Source: Acidovorax sp. SUPP3334 (GTDB lineage: Bacteria; Pseudomonadota; Gammaproteobacteria; Burkholderiales; Burkholderiaceae_C). From it: a stretch of 64,000 nucleotides of DNA. The stretch spans positions 1 through 64,000 of the forward strand of contig NZ_BQXQ01000018.1 of the NCBI RefSeq assembly GCF_030159055.1, read 5' to 3'. Each line of letters starts with the position of its first letter. The stretch's first letter is position 1. This document shows positions 33,136 to 41,842 of the stretch, one piece after another. A model generated the notes under the pieces. The model was not told the origin of the DNA, made no database searches, and saw only the letters and a list, made by a program, of their open reading frames with translations. The translations under genes were made by a program, and so were the position numbers.

Positions 33136-33314
33136 GGGCGGGGCGGGCGGGGCGCGGACCCCGCCGAATCGGCAACGACGAAAAGAAAAAACGAAACCGG
33201 AGGCCTTCGGCAAGGCCCCTGGCAGGGCCCGGCGCTGGAGTGCCATTCTTCGAAATCCGGCGGGGCCGTGCAAACCATTTATGCTGCGCGACTGTTTATT
33301 TCTACTGAACGGTC

Positions 33315-34208
33315 ATGCGCTTGCCTCCCCTGATCGCCGTGCGCTTCTTCGAAGCCACCGCGCGCCACCTGAGCGTGCGGCGTGCTGCCATCGAGCTGCA
33401 CGTCACGCCCGGCGCCGTCTCGCAGCAGGTGCGCAAGCTGGAAGAGTTTCTGGGCTGCGCATTGTTCGAACGCCTGCCACGCGGCCTGGCGCTCACCCGC
33501 GCAGGCGCCGAATACCAGGCCGCCTGCAGCGATGCGCTCGCCGTGATCGGCCATGCCACCTCGCGGGTCGCCATGGGCGCGCGGCGCGTGGTGCTGGTGA
33601 GTTGCACGCCGGGCTTTGCGGTGCAGTGGCTGGTGCCGCGCCTGCAGGACTTCCAGCAGCACGCCGCGGGCCTCGACGTGCATGTGAGCACGACCAACCG
33701 CACCGTCGATCTGGCCGAAGAAGGCGTGCATTTCGCGGTGCGCCACGGCATGGGCCGCTATCCCGGGTTGCGCGCCGAAGCGCTGCTGGCCGACGACCTG
33801 GTGCCCGTGTGCAGCCCGCGCCTGGTGGCGCCGCGCCGCATCGCACGGGCGCGCGACATCGACGGACCGCGCCTGCTGCACGACGAGCACCGCGGCGATT
33901 GGCGGCTGTGGTGTGAAGCGCACCGTATGCCACGGGTAAACACCGAACAGGGCGTGGTGTTCGCCGATTCCAACGGCGCGATCGAAGCTGCGGTGGCGGG
34001 CCGGGGCTTTGCGCTGGTGCGCCGCGCCCTCATCGCGCGCGAACTGGCCACGCGGGCCTTGATGGGCGTGCAGGCCGGCACCCTCGCCACGCCGCTGGCC
34101 TATCACCTGGTGTACGCGGCACCGGCGCTGATCGATCCCGAATTGCGCCGCTTTCGCGACTGGATCGTGGCCCAGGCGGGAGCGGAGCGCGGCGGCGGCG
34201 CGGGGTAG
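33315..34208 (+). CDS. LysR-family regulator (GcvA-like)
   Basis: A 297-residue LysR protein. The winged HTH at the N-terminus reads FFEATARHLSVRRAAIELHV and TPGAVSQQVRKLEEFLGCAL; GcvA-type regulators share this APTAVSxxVRxLE-like pattern. The effector domain (WLVPRLQDFQQHAAGLDVHV, AVRHGMGRYPG) also fits GcvA. It probably regulates the divergent EamA exporter. A hairpin (34207-34224) overlaps its stop and that of the convergent GNAT gene. Confidence 0.88.
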   Translation: MRLPPLIAVRFFEATARHLSVRRAAIELHVTPGAVSQQVRKLEEFLGCALFERLPRGLALTRAGAEYQAACSDALAVIGHATSRVAMGARRVVLVSCTPGFAVQWLVPRLQDFQQHAAGLDVHVSTTNRTVDLAEEGVHFAVRHGMGRYPGLRAEALLADDLVPVCSPRLVAPRRIARARDIDGPRLLHDEHRGDWRLWCEAHRMPRVNTEQGVVFADSNGAIEAAVAGRGFALVRRALIARELATRALMGVQAGTLATPLAYHLVYAAPALIDPELRRFRDWIVAQAGAERGGGAG

Positions 34209-34224
34209 CGTAGCGCTCTACGCT
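34207..34224. terminator. Hairpin shared by convergent stops
   Basis: AGCGTAG and CTACGCT pair around a CGCT loop, spanning the stop codons of the LysR and GNAT genes. No U-run; a bidirectional stop is possible. Confidence 0.45.
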
Positions 34225-34783
34225 GCTGGCAGCGTGCGCACCATGTACACGGCCCCCTCGCCGTAGCTGGCAAGGCGCTGCTGCTGCGCGGCATCCGCGA
34301 GCGGCATCGGTGCATAGCCGTGCCGTGCCGTGCCCAGTAGCCTTGCGATCCCTGCACGGACACGAGCGCGCTGTGCCGCAGCCCTTGCGCGCTCGCCGTC
34401 GCCCAGGCGGCTGCCAGCAGCGCCTGCGCCAGGCCCTGTCCGGCCAAGGCGGGCCACACCGCCATGTCGTGCAGGTACAGCGCGTCGGGCCCGTTCCCGC
34501 TGGCCACGGCCTCGAAGTCGCCGTGCAGCGGCGTCACCTTGCCGAGCACCGAGCGGTAGGCCGCGAGATAGGAGCACAGCTGGCTGCCCTGCTCCAGGGC
34601 CAGCGAGCACTGGGCCGGGCTCGTCAGGCGGCGCAGGAACACCGCGTGGCTTTCTTCGAAGCCCTCGCCATAGCAGGCGCGCTGCACCTGCAGCAACCCG
34701 GGCAGGTCCGCCACGGCGAGCGGGCGCGGGATGGGCCGGGAGACCGGTGACGGGCGATCAGAAGCGGGTGTGCGGGTCGGCAT
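34218..34783 (-). pseudogene. GNAT N-acetyltransferase, frameshifted by a CACGG repeat
   Basis: From ATG 34783 the frame reads the GNAT fold: PLAVADLPGLLQVQRACYGE, YLHDMAVWPALAGQGLAQAL (the acetyl-CoA loop, AGQGLA in place of RGxGxA) and SALVSVQGSQGYWARHG. At 34318-34333 the coding strand has CACGG three times; with two copies the frame continues into YAPMPLADAAQQQRLASYGE and ends at 34218 (VRTLPAA). With three copies it runs into foreign sequence. So the gene is off in this genome by a 5-base slippage and could revert. Confidence 0.75.
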
Positions 34784-35112
34784 GGAGAGCAGGGAGGCAG
34801 GCGAAGGGGTGGGCGATGGTCCGGACTGCGATAAGCGAATGGAGCGCATGAAGCCCATGGAGGGCCCAAGGCGCATTTGAGCGCGAAACCTTGCGCATCG
34901 GAGGGCGGGGCCCCCTGGCGACACCCGGGATGTTCATACTACGGTTGAGTTGGCAGATCCTGGCCCGGGCGCATTTCTTGCACGGATCAGGGCGGGTCGC
35001 CAGGGCGTACCGTCGGCAATTGGTGCATTCGTTCGCCACCGCAGGCCGCCGGATGCGCCGCTGATGAGACAATTTTTGCACTGTTGCTTCGCCGTACTGA
35101 TGTCAGACCACC

Positions 35113-36888
35113 ATGTCCTTGAGCCGATTACTTCGCCTTTTCGGTGCCCTCGTGGTGCTGGCCACGATGCTGCTGGTCGGCCGCATCGCGACGACGGAGT
35201 ACCAATCGGTGCACGCATCGGCCGCCAGCGTGGAGGCCATCGACCAACTGCGCGCGGGCTTGCTGGCCGCCGAGATGGTGTCGCGCGAGCGCGGCCCCAC
35301 CAATGGAGCGCTGGGCGGCGCTTCGCCCCTGCCGGCTGAACTGCAGCAGGCGCTGGCCCAGGCCCGCACCCGCACCGACCGTGCCTTCGATGCGTTGCAC
35401 GGCGTGCTGTCGTCGCGCACGGGCGATGCCACGCTGGCCGATGCCACGCGCCGCGTGGCGGCCGCCAAGCTGGCGCTGGCCATCGCCCGCGCCGCCGTGG
35501 ACGAGGTGGTGGCCCACCCGAAGGCGGAGCGCGCGCCCGAATCGATCCGTTCGGCCGTCTACGGCATGGTGGCCATCGTGCCGCTGCTCGCCCCGGTCAC
35601 CAGCAGCCTGGCCAATGCCGCGCGGCAGAACTACCCTGCCCTGGCCGACGACGTGCAGGTGGCGCGCCTCACGGCCGAACTGCGGGAGTTCGCGGGCCTG
35701 CTGGGCTCGCATTTCACGGCCGCGCTTGCGCGCCAGCAGCCTTTTTCGGCCGAAGAGCGCCGGGCCATCGAGCAAACGCGCGGGCGCATCGCGCAGCTGC
35801 GCTTCCTGATCGAGCTGCGGCTGTCGGTGCCCGAGCAGCCGCGCCCCATCGCGCAGGCATGGCAGACGGTGCAGCAGCGCTACTTTCGCGACACCGGCCC
35901 GCTCATCGACCGGATGATCACCGCCGGCGAAAGCGATGGCAGCTACGGGATGGACGCTGCGGGCTTTGCCGCGCTGTACGTGCCCGACATGAACACCATT
36001 TTCGAGGTGCGCGACACGCTGCTCACTCAACTGCGCGAACGCGCCAGCACCGAATACGCCCGCGCCGTGCGCATGCTGGGCCTGGTGGCGGCGGGCTCCG
36101 TGGTGCTGCTGGCCCTGCTGGCCGCGGCGCTGTCGATGGTGCATCGCCGCGTTCTCAGCCCGCTGGTGCAGACCGCGCGGGCCCTGAAGGCGCTGGCCGC
36201 CAACGACCTGGATGCACCGCTGCCACAGCCCGCCGCCAACGACGAGATGGCGGCGGTGATCCGCGCCGCGCGCGAGTTGCAGCTGCAAACCCGCCAGCGC
36301 GAATCGCTGGAGCGCGAGCGCAACAGCCTGATCGCGCAGTTGCGCGAGCAGTCCAACACCGATTTCCTCACCGGCCTGTCCAACCGGCGCGCCTTCTTCG
36401 ATGCGGCCGAGAGCGTGCTCGCGCAGGCCCGGCGCCACGGCTTCGGCGTGGTCATCGTCATCCTGGACGTGGACCGTTTCAAGCTGCTCAACGACCAGTG
36501 GGGCCATGCGGTGGGCGACCAGGCGCTGGTGGCGGTGGCGCGCACGCTGCGGTCCGAGCTGCGCCTGGGCGATCTGGTCGGCCGCTTCGGCGGCGAGGAA
36601 TTCGTGGTGCTGCTCAGCCACTGCGATCCCGCGCACGGGGTGCGCCTGGCCGAGCGCCTGCGCGAGACCGTGGCCGACCTGCAGCTGCTGCTGCCCGCCT
36701 CCCCGCAGCCGCTGCGCCTGACGGCGAGCTTCGGCGTGGCGGATTCAGGCCGCCACGGCCTGGTGCTGGACCAGCTGCTGTCCGAGGCCGACGCGGCGAT
36801 GTACCGCGCCAAGGAAACCGGGCGCAACCGGGTGGTGCTGGCCGAGCCCAAGGTGGATACCGGTGCCGGGACGCTGGCCGTGGTTTGA
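35113..36888 (+). CDS. Membrane-bound diguanylate cyclase
   Basis: A 591-residue protein making cyclic di-GMP. TM1 at about 8-28; a long periplasmic sensor domain of helices (about 30-310, including FYMVAIVPLL-like YGMVAIVPLLAPVTSS); TM2 at about 318-342; a HAMP-like linker; then GGDEF with the intact active-site GRFGGEEFVVLL near residue 493. An inhibitory I-site RLGD stands five residues before it, so product feedback is expected. Sequence TDFLTGLSNRRAFFDAAESV opens the domain. The sensor ligand is unknown. The gene is alone between the GNAT and ribE. Confidence 0.88.
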   Translation: MSLSRLLRLFGALVVLATMLLVGRIATTEYQSVHASAASVEAIDQLRAGLLAAEMVSRERGPTNGALGGASPLPAELQQALAQARTRTDRAFDALHGVLSSRTGDATLADATRRVAAAKLALAIARAAVDEVVAHPKAERAPESIRSAVYGMVAIVPLLAPVTSSLANAARQNYPALADDVQVARLTAELREFAGLLGSHFTAALARQQPFSAEERRAIEQTRGRIAQLRFLIELRLSVPEQPRPIAQAWQTVQQRYFRDTGPLIDRMITAGESDGSYGMDAAGFAALYVPDMNTIFEVRDTLLTQLRERASTEYARAVRMLGLVAAGSVVLLALLAAALSMVHRRVLSPLVQTARALKALAANDLDAPLPQPAANDEMAAVIRAARELQLQTRQRESLERERNSLIAQLREQSNTDFLTGLSNRRAFFDAAESVLAQARRHGFGVVIVILDVDRFKLLNDQWGHAVGDQALVAVARTLRSELRLGDLVGRFGGEEFVVLLSHCDPAHGVRLAERLRETVADLQLLLPASPQPLRLTASFGVADSGRHGLVLDQLLSEADAAMYRAKETGRNRVVLAEPKVDTGAGTLAVV

Positions 36889-36915
36889 TGGCCGAGGTGA
36901 TGGCCGAGGGCTGTT

Positions 36916-36965
36916 TGCTATATTTTTAATAGCTATATCCCCTAGTGGATATTGCGCTGGAGGCC
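36916..36965 (+). repeat. Interspersed ~50-bp repeat, complete copy
   Basis: TGCTATATTTTTAATAGC, TATATCCCCTAGTGGAT, ATTGCGCTGGAGGCC: same order as at 24388 with few changes. A further stem GGCTCCAT/ATGGAGCC follows at 36978-37006. Confidence 0.85.
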
Positions 36966-37053
36966 TTTTTGGCTCAAGGCTCCATCGTGCCGGGGAGCAT
37001 GGAGCCCGGCCCGGTGGTCAGTCTGCCCAGACCGTCCAGACCGGGCGGAGCGA

Positions 37054-37758
37054 TCAGCGCGGCAGCACCGGAGGCTGAACGAAGTCTTCCAGCGACAGGC
37101 CCTTGTCGCGCAGCAGCGCTTCCAGCACCGGCTGCAGGCGCCCCAGGCTTTCGTGCACGGCTTCGCGCACGGTGTCCACCACCACCTGGGTGCTGCGTTC
37201 GATCTCGATGTTGAGCCGGTCGCCCGCCTGTTTGTGCTCGAACACCGTGGCGCGGCGCGTCTCGGGAATGAGCCAGACCTCGAACCAGCCCTCGGCGCGG
37301 TTCACTTCCGACACGGTGAGGCTCGCGCCATGGATGGCGATGTAGCCCTTGGCGAAGACGTATTTGCGAAAGGCGGGCGGAATGTCCACGCGCCACACCC
37401 GGTTGTTGTCCGACTCGCGCACGCTTTGCAGCGTGGTGGCGAAGTCGATGTGGCCCGACAGCGGGTGCCCGCCGATCTCGGCACCGTCCTTGGCCGCGCG
37501 CTCCACGTTCACGCGGTCGCCCACGGCGTAGCTGCCCAGGGTCGTCACGTTCAGGCTCTGCAGCACCACGTCGAACGCCGCCGCGTTGGGCGGCAGCAGC
37601 TCGGTCACCGTGAGGCACACGCCATCCACCGCCACGCTCGCGCCCACGGCGAGGTCCTGGCAGAAGCCGGGCGGAAAATCGATGATGAAGGTCCGCAGGC
37701 CTTCGCGGTCATGGATGGCGGCGAGGGCCGCCGTGGCTTGGACGATGCCAGTGAACAT
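37054..37758 (-). CDS. ribE: Riboflavin synthase, alpha subunit
   Basis: A 234-residue protein built from two lumazine-binding barrels. It starts MFTGIVQATAALAAI as all family members do. Barrel 1 shows GASVAVDGVCLTVTELLPPN and GGHPLSGHID; barrel 2 shows GASLTVSEVNRAEGWFEVW and EIERSTQVVV. It turns two 6,7-dimethyl-8-ribityllumazine molecules into riboflavin. The C-terminus has a ~25-residue extension. No other rib gene is next to it, and no FMN riboswitch is seen in the 130 bp upstream. Confidence 0.94.
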   Translation of the reverse strand: MFTGIVQATAALAAIHDREGLRTFIIDFPPGFCQDLAVGASVAVDGVCLTVTELLPPNAAAFDVVLQSLNVTTLGSYAVGDRVNVERAAKDGAEIGGHPLSGHIDFATTLQSVRESDNNRVWRVDIPPAFRKYVFAKGYIAIHGASLTVSEVNRAEGWFEVWLIPETRRATVFEHKQAGDRLNIEIERSTQVVVDTVREAVHESLGRLQPVLEALLRDKGLSLEDFVQPPVLPR

Positions 37759-37887
37759 GCGAGTGGATTCCCGGTGCGTGGAAAGAAGGCCCCCGACAGG
37801 AGCGCCGCGCAACCGGGGCGCTCCGGGGTGGCGGCAATTTTGCCACCCGGGCTCCGGCCCTCGCACCGCGGGGTTTCCGCGGCCTGG

Positions 37888-38385
37888 TCAGCGCGCGCGC
37901 AGCAGCTCGCCCACTTCCAGCAGCACGAGTTCGTTGTCGTCCGCCTGGTTGGGCTCGCGGCTGCTGCTGACCGGCAGGTTGTTGTCGCTGCCGACCACGA
38001 TGTGCCTGCTGTCCACCACGTCCACGTTCTCGATGGTGAAGAACGGGAAGGTGAGCACGCCGTTGTCCAGCGGCTTCTTCGCCAGGCGCTGCGGGTCCTG
38101 GATGTTCAGCAGGTCGATGTAGCCCACCTTGCGCAGCTCGGCACCTGTGTTGGCGTCGGTCAGCTCGACCTTGTACACGCGCTTGAATTTCGCCAGGTCA
38201 TGGAAGCAGTCCGTGCGTTTCTGGCACTCGGGGCAGGCCTTGGCGGCCGTGCCCTCGCCGTTGTCGCGCTCGATGATGAGACCCATGGCGCTGGTGCCGT
38301 TCGCCGAGGCCGTCTCGTCGATCATGTTGAAGTCGCCGATGGCGTGGTGGTTGGCCTCCAGCACGTACTTCCAGTGGCGGCCTGT
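37888..38385 (-). pseudogene. Phytase-like esterase, C-terminal fragment
   Basis: About 165 residues of the 'esterase-like activity of phytase' family: HWKYVLEANHHAIGDFNMID, MGLIIERDNGEGTA, NVDVVDSRHIVVGSDNNLPV, ending QADDNELVLLEVGELLRA. Family proteins are 400-700 residues with a signal peptide, so the N-terminal half is lost. At about 38387 it meets an IS630-type transposase fragment, which points to an insertion followed by deletion. Probably inactive. Confidence 0.65.
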
Positions 38386-38389
38386 CCAC

Positions 38390-38504
38390 TTTGCGCCACA
38401 ATTTCGTCGTACGTGCGACCCGCCTTGCGCAGGCGAATCACTTGCACGCGTCTTTCATGCCGCGCTTCGCGCGACAGCGATCTCATGTCGGTTGCTTCCA
38501 ACAT
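38390..38504 (-). mobile_element. IS630-family transposase, N-terminal fragment
   Basis: MRSLSREARHERRVQVIRLR and KAGRTYDEIVAQSG match the HTH at the N-terminus of IS630 transposases. It is cut after ~35 residues by phytase-like sequence. The DDE domain and ends are absent. Confidence 0.6.
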
Positions 38505-38781
38505 CCATACATGATGGCGCATTCAAAAACTTCAAGATTATTATTGCCGGATCAATAACGGGAACTGTTAGGTTTTTGGAAAGGCTCTGGTGCAACTATC
38601 GCAACGCAATTGTGACTATCCGGCAAATCGGGAAGCCCAACAGGCCTTTGACACATCAATCCTCCGGGGCGATTTGATTCAAGACCAAACCCTCTGAAGC
38701 GTCGTGTTTGCGTTTACAGTCCGGCGCTCTTGTACCCTTCGCTCTTGCAACTGCCCGCTTCCACCTGTCAGGGCCCTTTTG
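38505..38781. other. Intergenic region, moderately AT-rich
   Basis: No gene found. The sequence is less GC-rich than its flanks and may be the outer edge of the IS630 insertion plus the promoter of the gene at 38782, which has TTTTG upstream but no strong GGAGG. Confidence 0.4.
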
Positions 38782-39588
38782 ATGAACTCTCCCAACAACG
38801 ATTCGCGCTTTGTGGCCGGTGACGGTCCTGTCAACCGGCGCACGGCGCTGCTGCAGGAGCGCCAAGCCCGCGCCACCGACGAGCCCCAAGCCGACACCCA
38901 ACTGACCGAGCGGCTGCACAGAGCGCATACCCGCACCCAATTGGGCACGACACTGGCTGAGTACTTTGCCACGCCACCACAGGCGCATGTGGCGCCATCG
39001 TCGCTGCATATCGCCACAAGCGTGCTGGCAGCAGGCGGTGCGATCGTGGCCTTGTTGGGCTTGATCCAATCCGCGTTACTGCCACTGGCGGCGGGTACGG
39101 GCGTCACCCTGCTGGGTGCCGTGGGCTGGTGGCGTACACGCCCCGCTCAACCCGCCCGTAATTCCCCACCAGCGGCTGCGTTGTTCGATACGGAAGCCCT
39201 GCAAACCTTTGATCGCTGCCTGGAGGCCGCCGCGCCCGAGTTGGACGAGAAAGCCACGCAGCGCATGCTGGAGATCAAGATGGCTTTCAAACGCATGGGC
39301 CACGAGCGTCCCACGCACGACGAGCACTTCACGGTGGAGGACCGCCTGTTTCTGCGCGAATGCTTGCGCCGCTACCTTCCCGACACCCTGCAGGCTTATC
39401 TTCGTGTGCCCCCCGCGCAACGCCGCCAAACGTTGCACGACGGCCAGCTTTCGGCCGACGACGGGTTGCTACAGCAACTGGCACTGTTGCAAACTGAAAT
39501 TCAGGTCCGGGAAAACAAAATCGGCCGAAGTGCAGCCGAGGTGCTGACAAGGCAGCAGCGGTTTCTCGAATCCAAGAAATCGCGCTGA
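38782..39588 (+). CDS. Membrane protein, XpaC-like partner of TelA
   Basis: A 268-residue protein from ATG 38782 (MNSPNNDSRFVAGDGPVNRR). A charged N-terminal helical region, two membrane segments (ATSVLAAGGAIVALLGLIQS and ALLPLAAGTGVTLLGAVGWW), then a helical cytoplasmic domain with FLRECLRRYLPDTLQAYLRV. The last part resembles XpaC proteins, which accompany TelA; this assignment is by pattern only. An upstream GTG-type start in the same frame exists but adds 26 residues without a ribosome site. It is convergent with the YiaA gene. Probable role: envelope stress with TelA. Confidence 0.6.
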   Translation: MNSPNNDSRFVAGDGPVNRRTALLQERQARATDEPQADTQLTERLHRAHTRTQLGTTLAEYFATPPQAHVAPSSLHIATSVLAAGGAIVALLGLIQSALLPLAAGTGVTLLGAVGWWRTRPAQPARNSPPAAALFDTEALQTFDRCLEAAAPELDEKATQRMLEIKMAFKRMGHERPTHDEHFTVEDRLFLRECLRRYLPDTLQAYLRVPPAQRRQTLHDGQLSADDGLLQQLALLQTEIQVRENKIGRSAAEVLTRQQRFLESKKSR

Positions 39589-39631
39589 GAGCAGCGCCCG
39601 CCTATTCACTGAAGACTGGCTGCACTGTGGT

Positions 39632-40084
39632 TCAGGACGCGTCGCTTCCTTCACGGGCGCGCGCGGCGCGGCGCTCCAGCAGATCGGCTTCTTGTCCGTC
39701 ACGCACGGTCTTGGATAGCGTGAAGGTAGAGCTGACCAAGAACAGCCAACTCACCAGCATGTAATACCGCTGCCACTCCTCGATCTTCATGCGCCACAGG
39801 CCCCAGCCAGTCAGCAAAATAGCGGCCGCAAACGCCACCCACACGGTGATGATCCACTGCGAAGTGTCCACGACTCCATCGCGGTTGTCGCGCTGAGTCT
39901 TGGCCACGGAAAAGGTGCTGAACAGACAGAAGAACATGCCGATGGCGAGAAAGGCACGGTCTAGCTCCTGGCCGGGAAGGTTGATCACGCCAATGGCAGT
40001 GCAAAGCACAGACAGGGCAAAAGAGATTCGTACTTGCAGACGCCACGCGGTGGTGTCGCGTTGAACCATGTAACGGGATGCCAT
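39632..40084 (-). CDS. YiaA/YiaB family inner membrane protein
   Basis: A 150-residue protein with four membrane segments in two similar halves. The repeated signature FLAIGMFFCLFSTFSVAKTQ then RDNRDG in half 1 and YMLVSWLFLVSSTFTLSKTV then RDGQE in half 2 identifies the family. Function unknown; in E. coli YiaA and YiaB are stress-related. It starts 55 bp after telA on the same strand, likely one operon. Confidence 0.88.
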   Translation of the reverse strand: MASRYMVQRDTTAWRLQVRISFALSVLCTAIGVINLPGQELDRAFLAIGMFFCLFSTFSVAKTQRDNRDGVVDTSQWIITVWVAFAAAILLTGWGLWRMKIEEWQRYYMLVSWLFLVSSTFTLSKTVRDGQEADLLERRAARAREGSDAS

Positions 40085-40138
40085 TTCAGTTTTCCTTCAT
40101 CAAGTTAAAAGCCAAGGTACGCAGGATGACTAGCATGC

Positions 40139-41368
40139 TCACAGCTTCACGGGGCCGCTGAGCTCCATAGAAGTGGCCTTCTTGACCTGCTCCATGCGCA
40201 CCTTGTCGATATATTGCCCGGCCCGCTGAATTTCGGACGCGATCATGGCGTTGTTCTGCCCCATGACCACAATGGCCTTGGAGCGGAAGTCGTCCATCGC
40301 ATCCATGGCCTTGAAGGTCTGTTCGAACATTTCCTTGAGCTTGTCGATGCCAACCATGGGGTTTTGCGCAAACTGCGTAGTCTTGTCCACATGGCTGTTG
40401 AGCTGGCGGCCGGTTTCGGCAATCAGATTTTCGATGGTGCTGTTCACGCCCGTGAGCATGTCCATCACCTTGATCTGGTTGCCCGTGGCGCGGGCCACGG
40501 TTTGGGCCACGGTCAGGGCGCTCATGCCGGTGGTAGCAACGCGTGAACAACCGTTCATGATCTCTCGCCCAGTCTTCTTGAGCACGTCCAACGCCAGGTA
40601 GCCATTGGTGCAAACGGCCTGCTGGGTCAGCATGTCTTGCAGGTTCTGACGCGCGTAAAACAGCACCTCTTGCTCCAGTGCCTTGGCGCGTTGCGGGTCG
40701 CTGGCCTTGAGGGCATCCACCTTGGCCATGAGCCGCTCATCCAGCAATTGCGCAAAGTGCATGGCGCCAGTGAGCTTTTGCATGGCATCCCACAGCTTGG
40801 TCCGGGTGGCCTCGATCTCGACGACATCGCGCTGCATGTCGTCGCGCGCGGCGTAGAGTTGCTCCATGCTTTTTTGCAGCTGGCTACCTGCGCCCTCAAA
40901 GCGGCGGAAGTAGTTCTGCAGCCGATTGCCAAACGGGATGAAGCCCAGCAACTTTTGCGGCTGGAACAGGTCGCCCTCTTTGCCAGGGTTCAGCGCATCG
41001 AGCTGGCGGCGCATGTCCTGGATGGCCCGAAAAGCGGTGCCGTCTTCCACGCCCACAAAATTTCGCTCCATGAAGCGCCCTTGCATCAGGCTGGCCGCCA
41101 CCGAAATTTCTTCACGCCCCAGGGCAAAGGCGCTGTCGAGCTTGGCGCGAAAGCCTTCGCTCTGCACGTCCTCGGCCATAAGGCTGTCAACAAAACGGCT
41201 CACCTGGTCCTCTACAGCGCGCGCTACTTCGGGGGGCAGGGGTACGGCCGTGCTGGCCACCTCGTTGCTGACGGGCTGCACCACCTCGGGTGGGGTTAGC
41301 TGAAAGGTGCTTGCCGCGGCGGCACCGGGCGCAGGCTGTGCGGTCTGCACGGGTGTCAGATTGGACAT
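40139..41368 (-). CDS. telA: TelA/KlaA toxic anion resistance protein
   Basis: A 409-residue cytosolic, mainly helical protein. Family features: FVDSLMAEDVQSEGFRAKLD, MEQLYAARDDMQRDVVEIEA, KLTGAMHFAQLLDERL, and near the C-terminus TVAQTVARATGNQIKVMDML followed by FEQTFKAMDAMDDFRSKAIV. TelA-like proteins were found with tellurite resistance and act in membrane stress, often with XpaC. It heads a likely operon with the YiaA-like gene. A GGAGGAG precedes the ATG. Confidence 0.92.
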   Translation of the reverse strand: MSNLTPVQTAQPAPGAAAASTFQLTPPEVVQPVSNEVASTAVPLPPEVARAVEDQVSRFVDSLMAEDVQSEGFRAKLDSAFALGREEISVAASLMQGRFMERNFVGVEDGTAFRAIQDMRRQLDALNPGKEGDLFQPQKLLGFIPFGNRLQNYFRRFEGAGSQLQKSMEQLYAARDDMQRDVVEIEATRTKLWDAMQKLTGAMHFAQLLDERLMAKVDALKASDPQRAKALEQEVLFYARQNLQDMLTQQAVCTNGYLALDVLKKTGREIMNGCSRVATTGMSALTVAQTVARATGNQIKVMDMLTGVNSTIENLIAETGRQLNSHVDKTTQFAQNPMVGIDKLKEMFEQTFKAMDAMDDFRSKAIVVMGQNNAMIASEIQRAGQYIDKVRMEQVKKATSMELSGPVKL

Positions 41369-41842
41369 GCTTCTCCTCCATTTCTCGTGATTCTAAGATT
41401 CATCCATGTTGCCGGCGGCAAGAAGCGACCTCTGCGTTCTAAAGAGCAAGGGGAAGGCCTACGGATGTGGAAAGATTGCCGGAGCGCTTTGAGAGTCAAG
41501 CGCCAGTGAGCGTGATGGTGCGACTGGCCATGTCATGTCGCGCAGTTTCGAAATGGTCAAGCAGGTCCCAAAAGGACCGTCCCGAGGGCTATGTGGCAGC
41601 TATCTAGAAATCAGTCATCCACGGCTGGATGCTGCGCTCGCGCTCTGCGAAAGCACCTGAAAGCGGCACCTCCTGGGACCATGCATCAAACAGGAATACA
41701 GCCCATATTCTGCCCAGACAGGCGGCCCATGCTTCGCCGCACCGGTGGGCGCCACCGCCGACATCCGACAGACTCCAAACAGTCGAGCAGGCCACCACAG
41801 ACAGCGCTGCCTGTTGGTAGCTTGCCATGAGGACCGGCTGGC
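41369..41842. other. Intergenic region without a convincing gene
   Basis: 474 bp. It should contain the telA promoter at its left edge and the end of the glpQ transcript at its right. A 74-codon minus-strand frame (41604-41828) has no recognisable domain and overlaps low-complexity sequence, so I do not call it. No repeat or terminator stands out. Confidence 0.4.

Noticed and set aside
37759-37887. FMN riboswitch before ribE.
   Set aside because: The leader is short and shows none of the conserved RFN stems.
41604-41828. 74-codon minus-strand frame.
   Set aside because: No domain, no ribosome site, unusual composition; likely noncoding.
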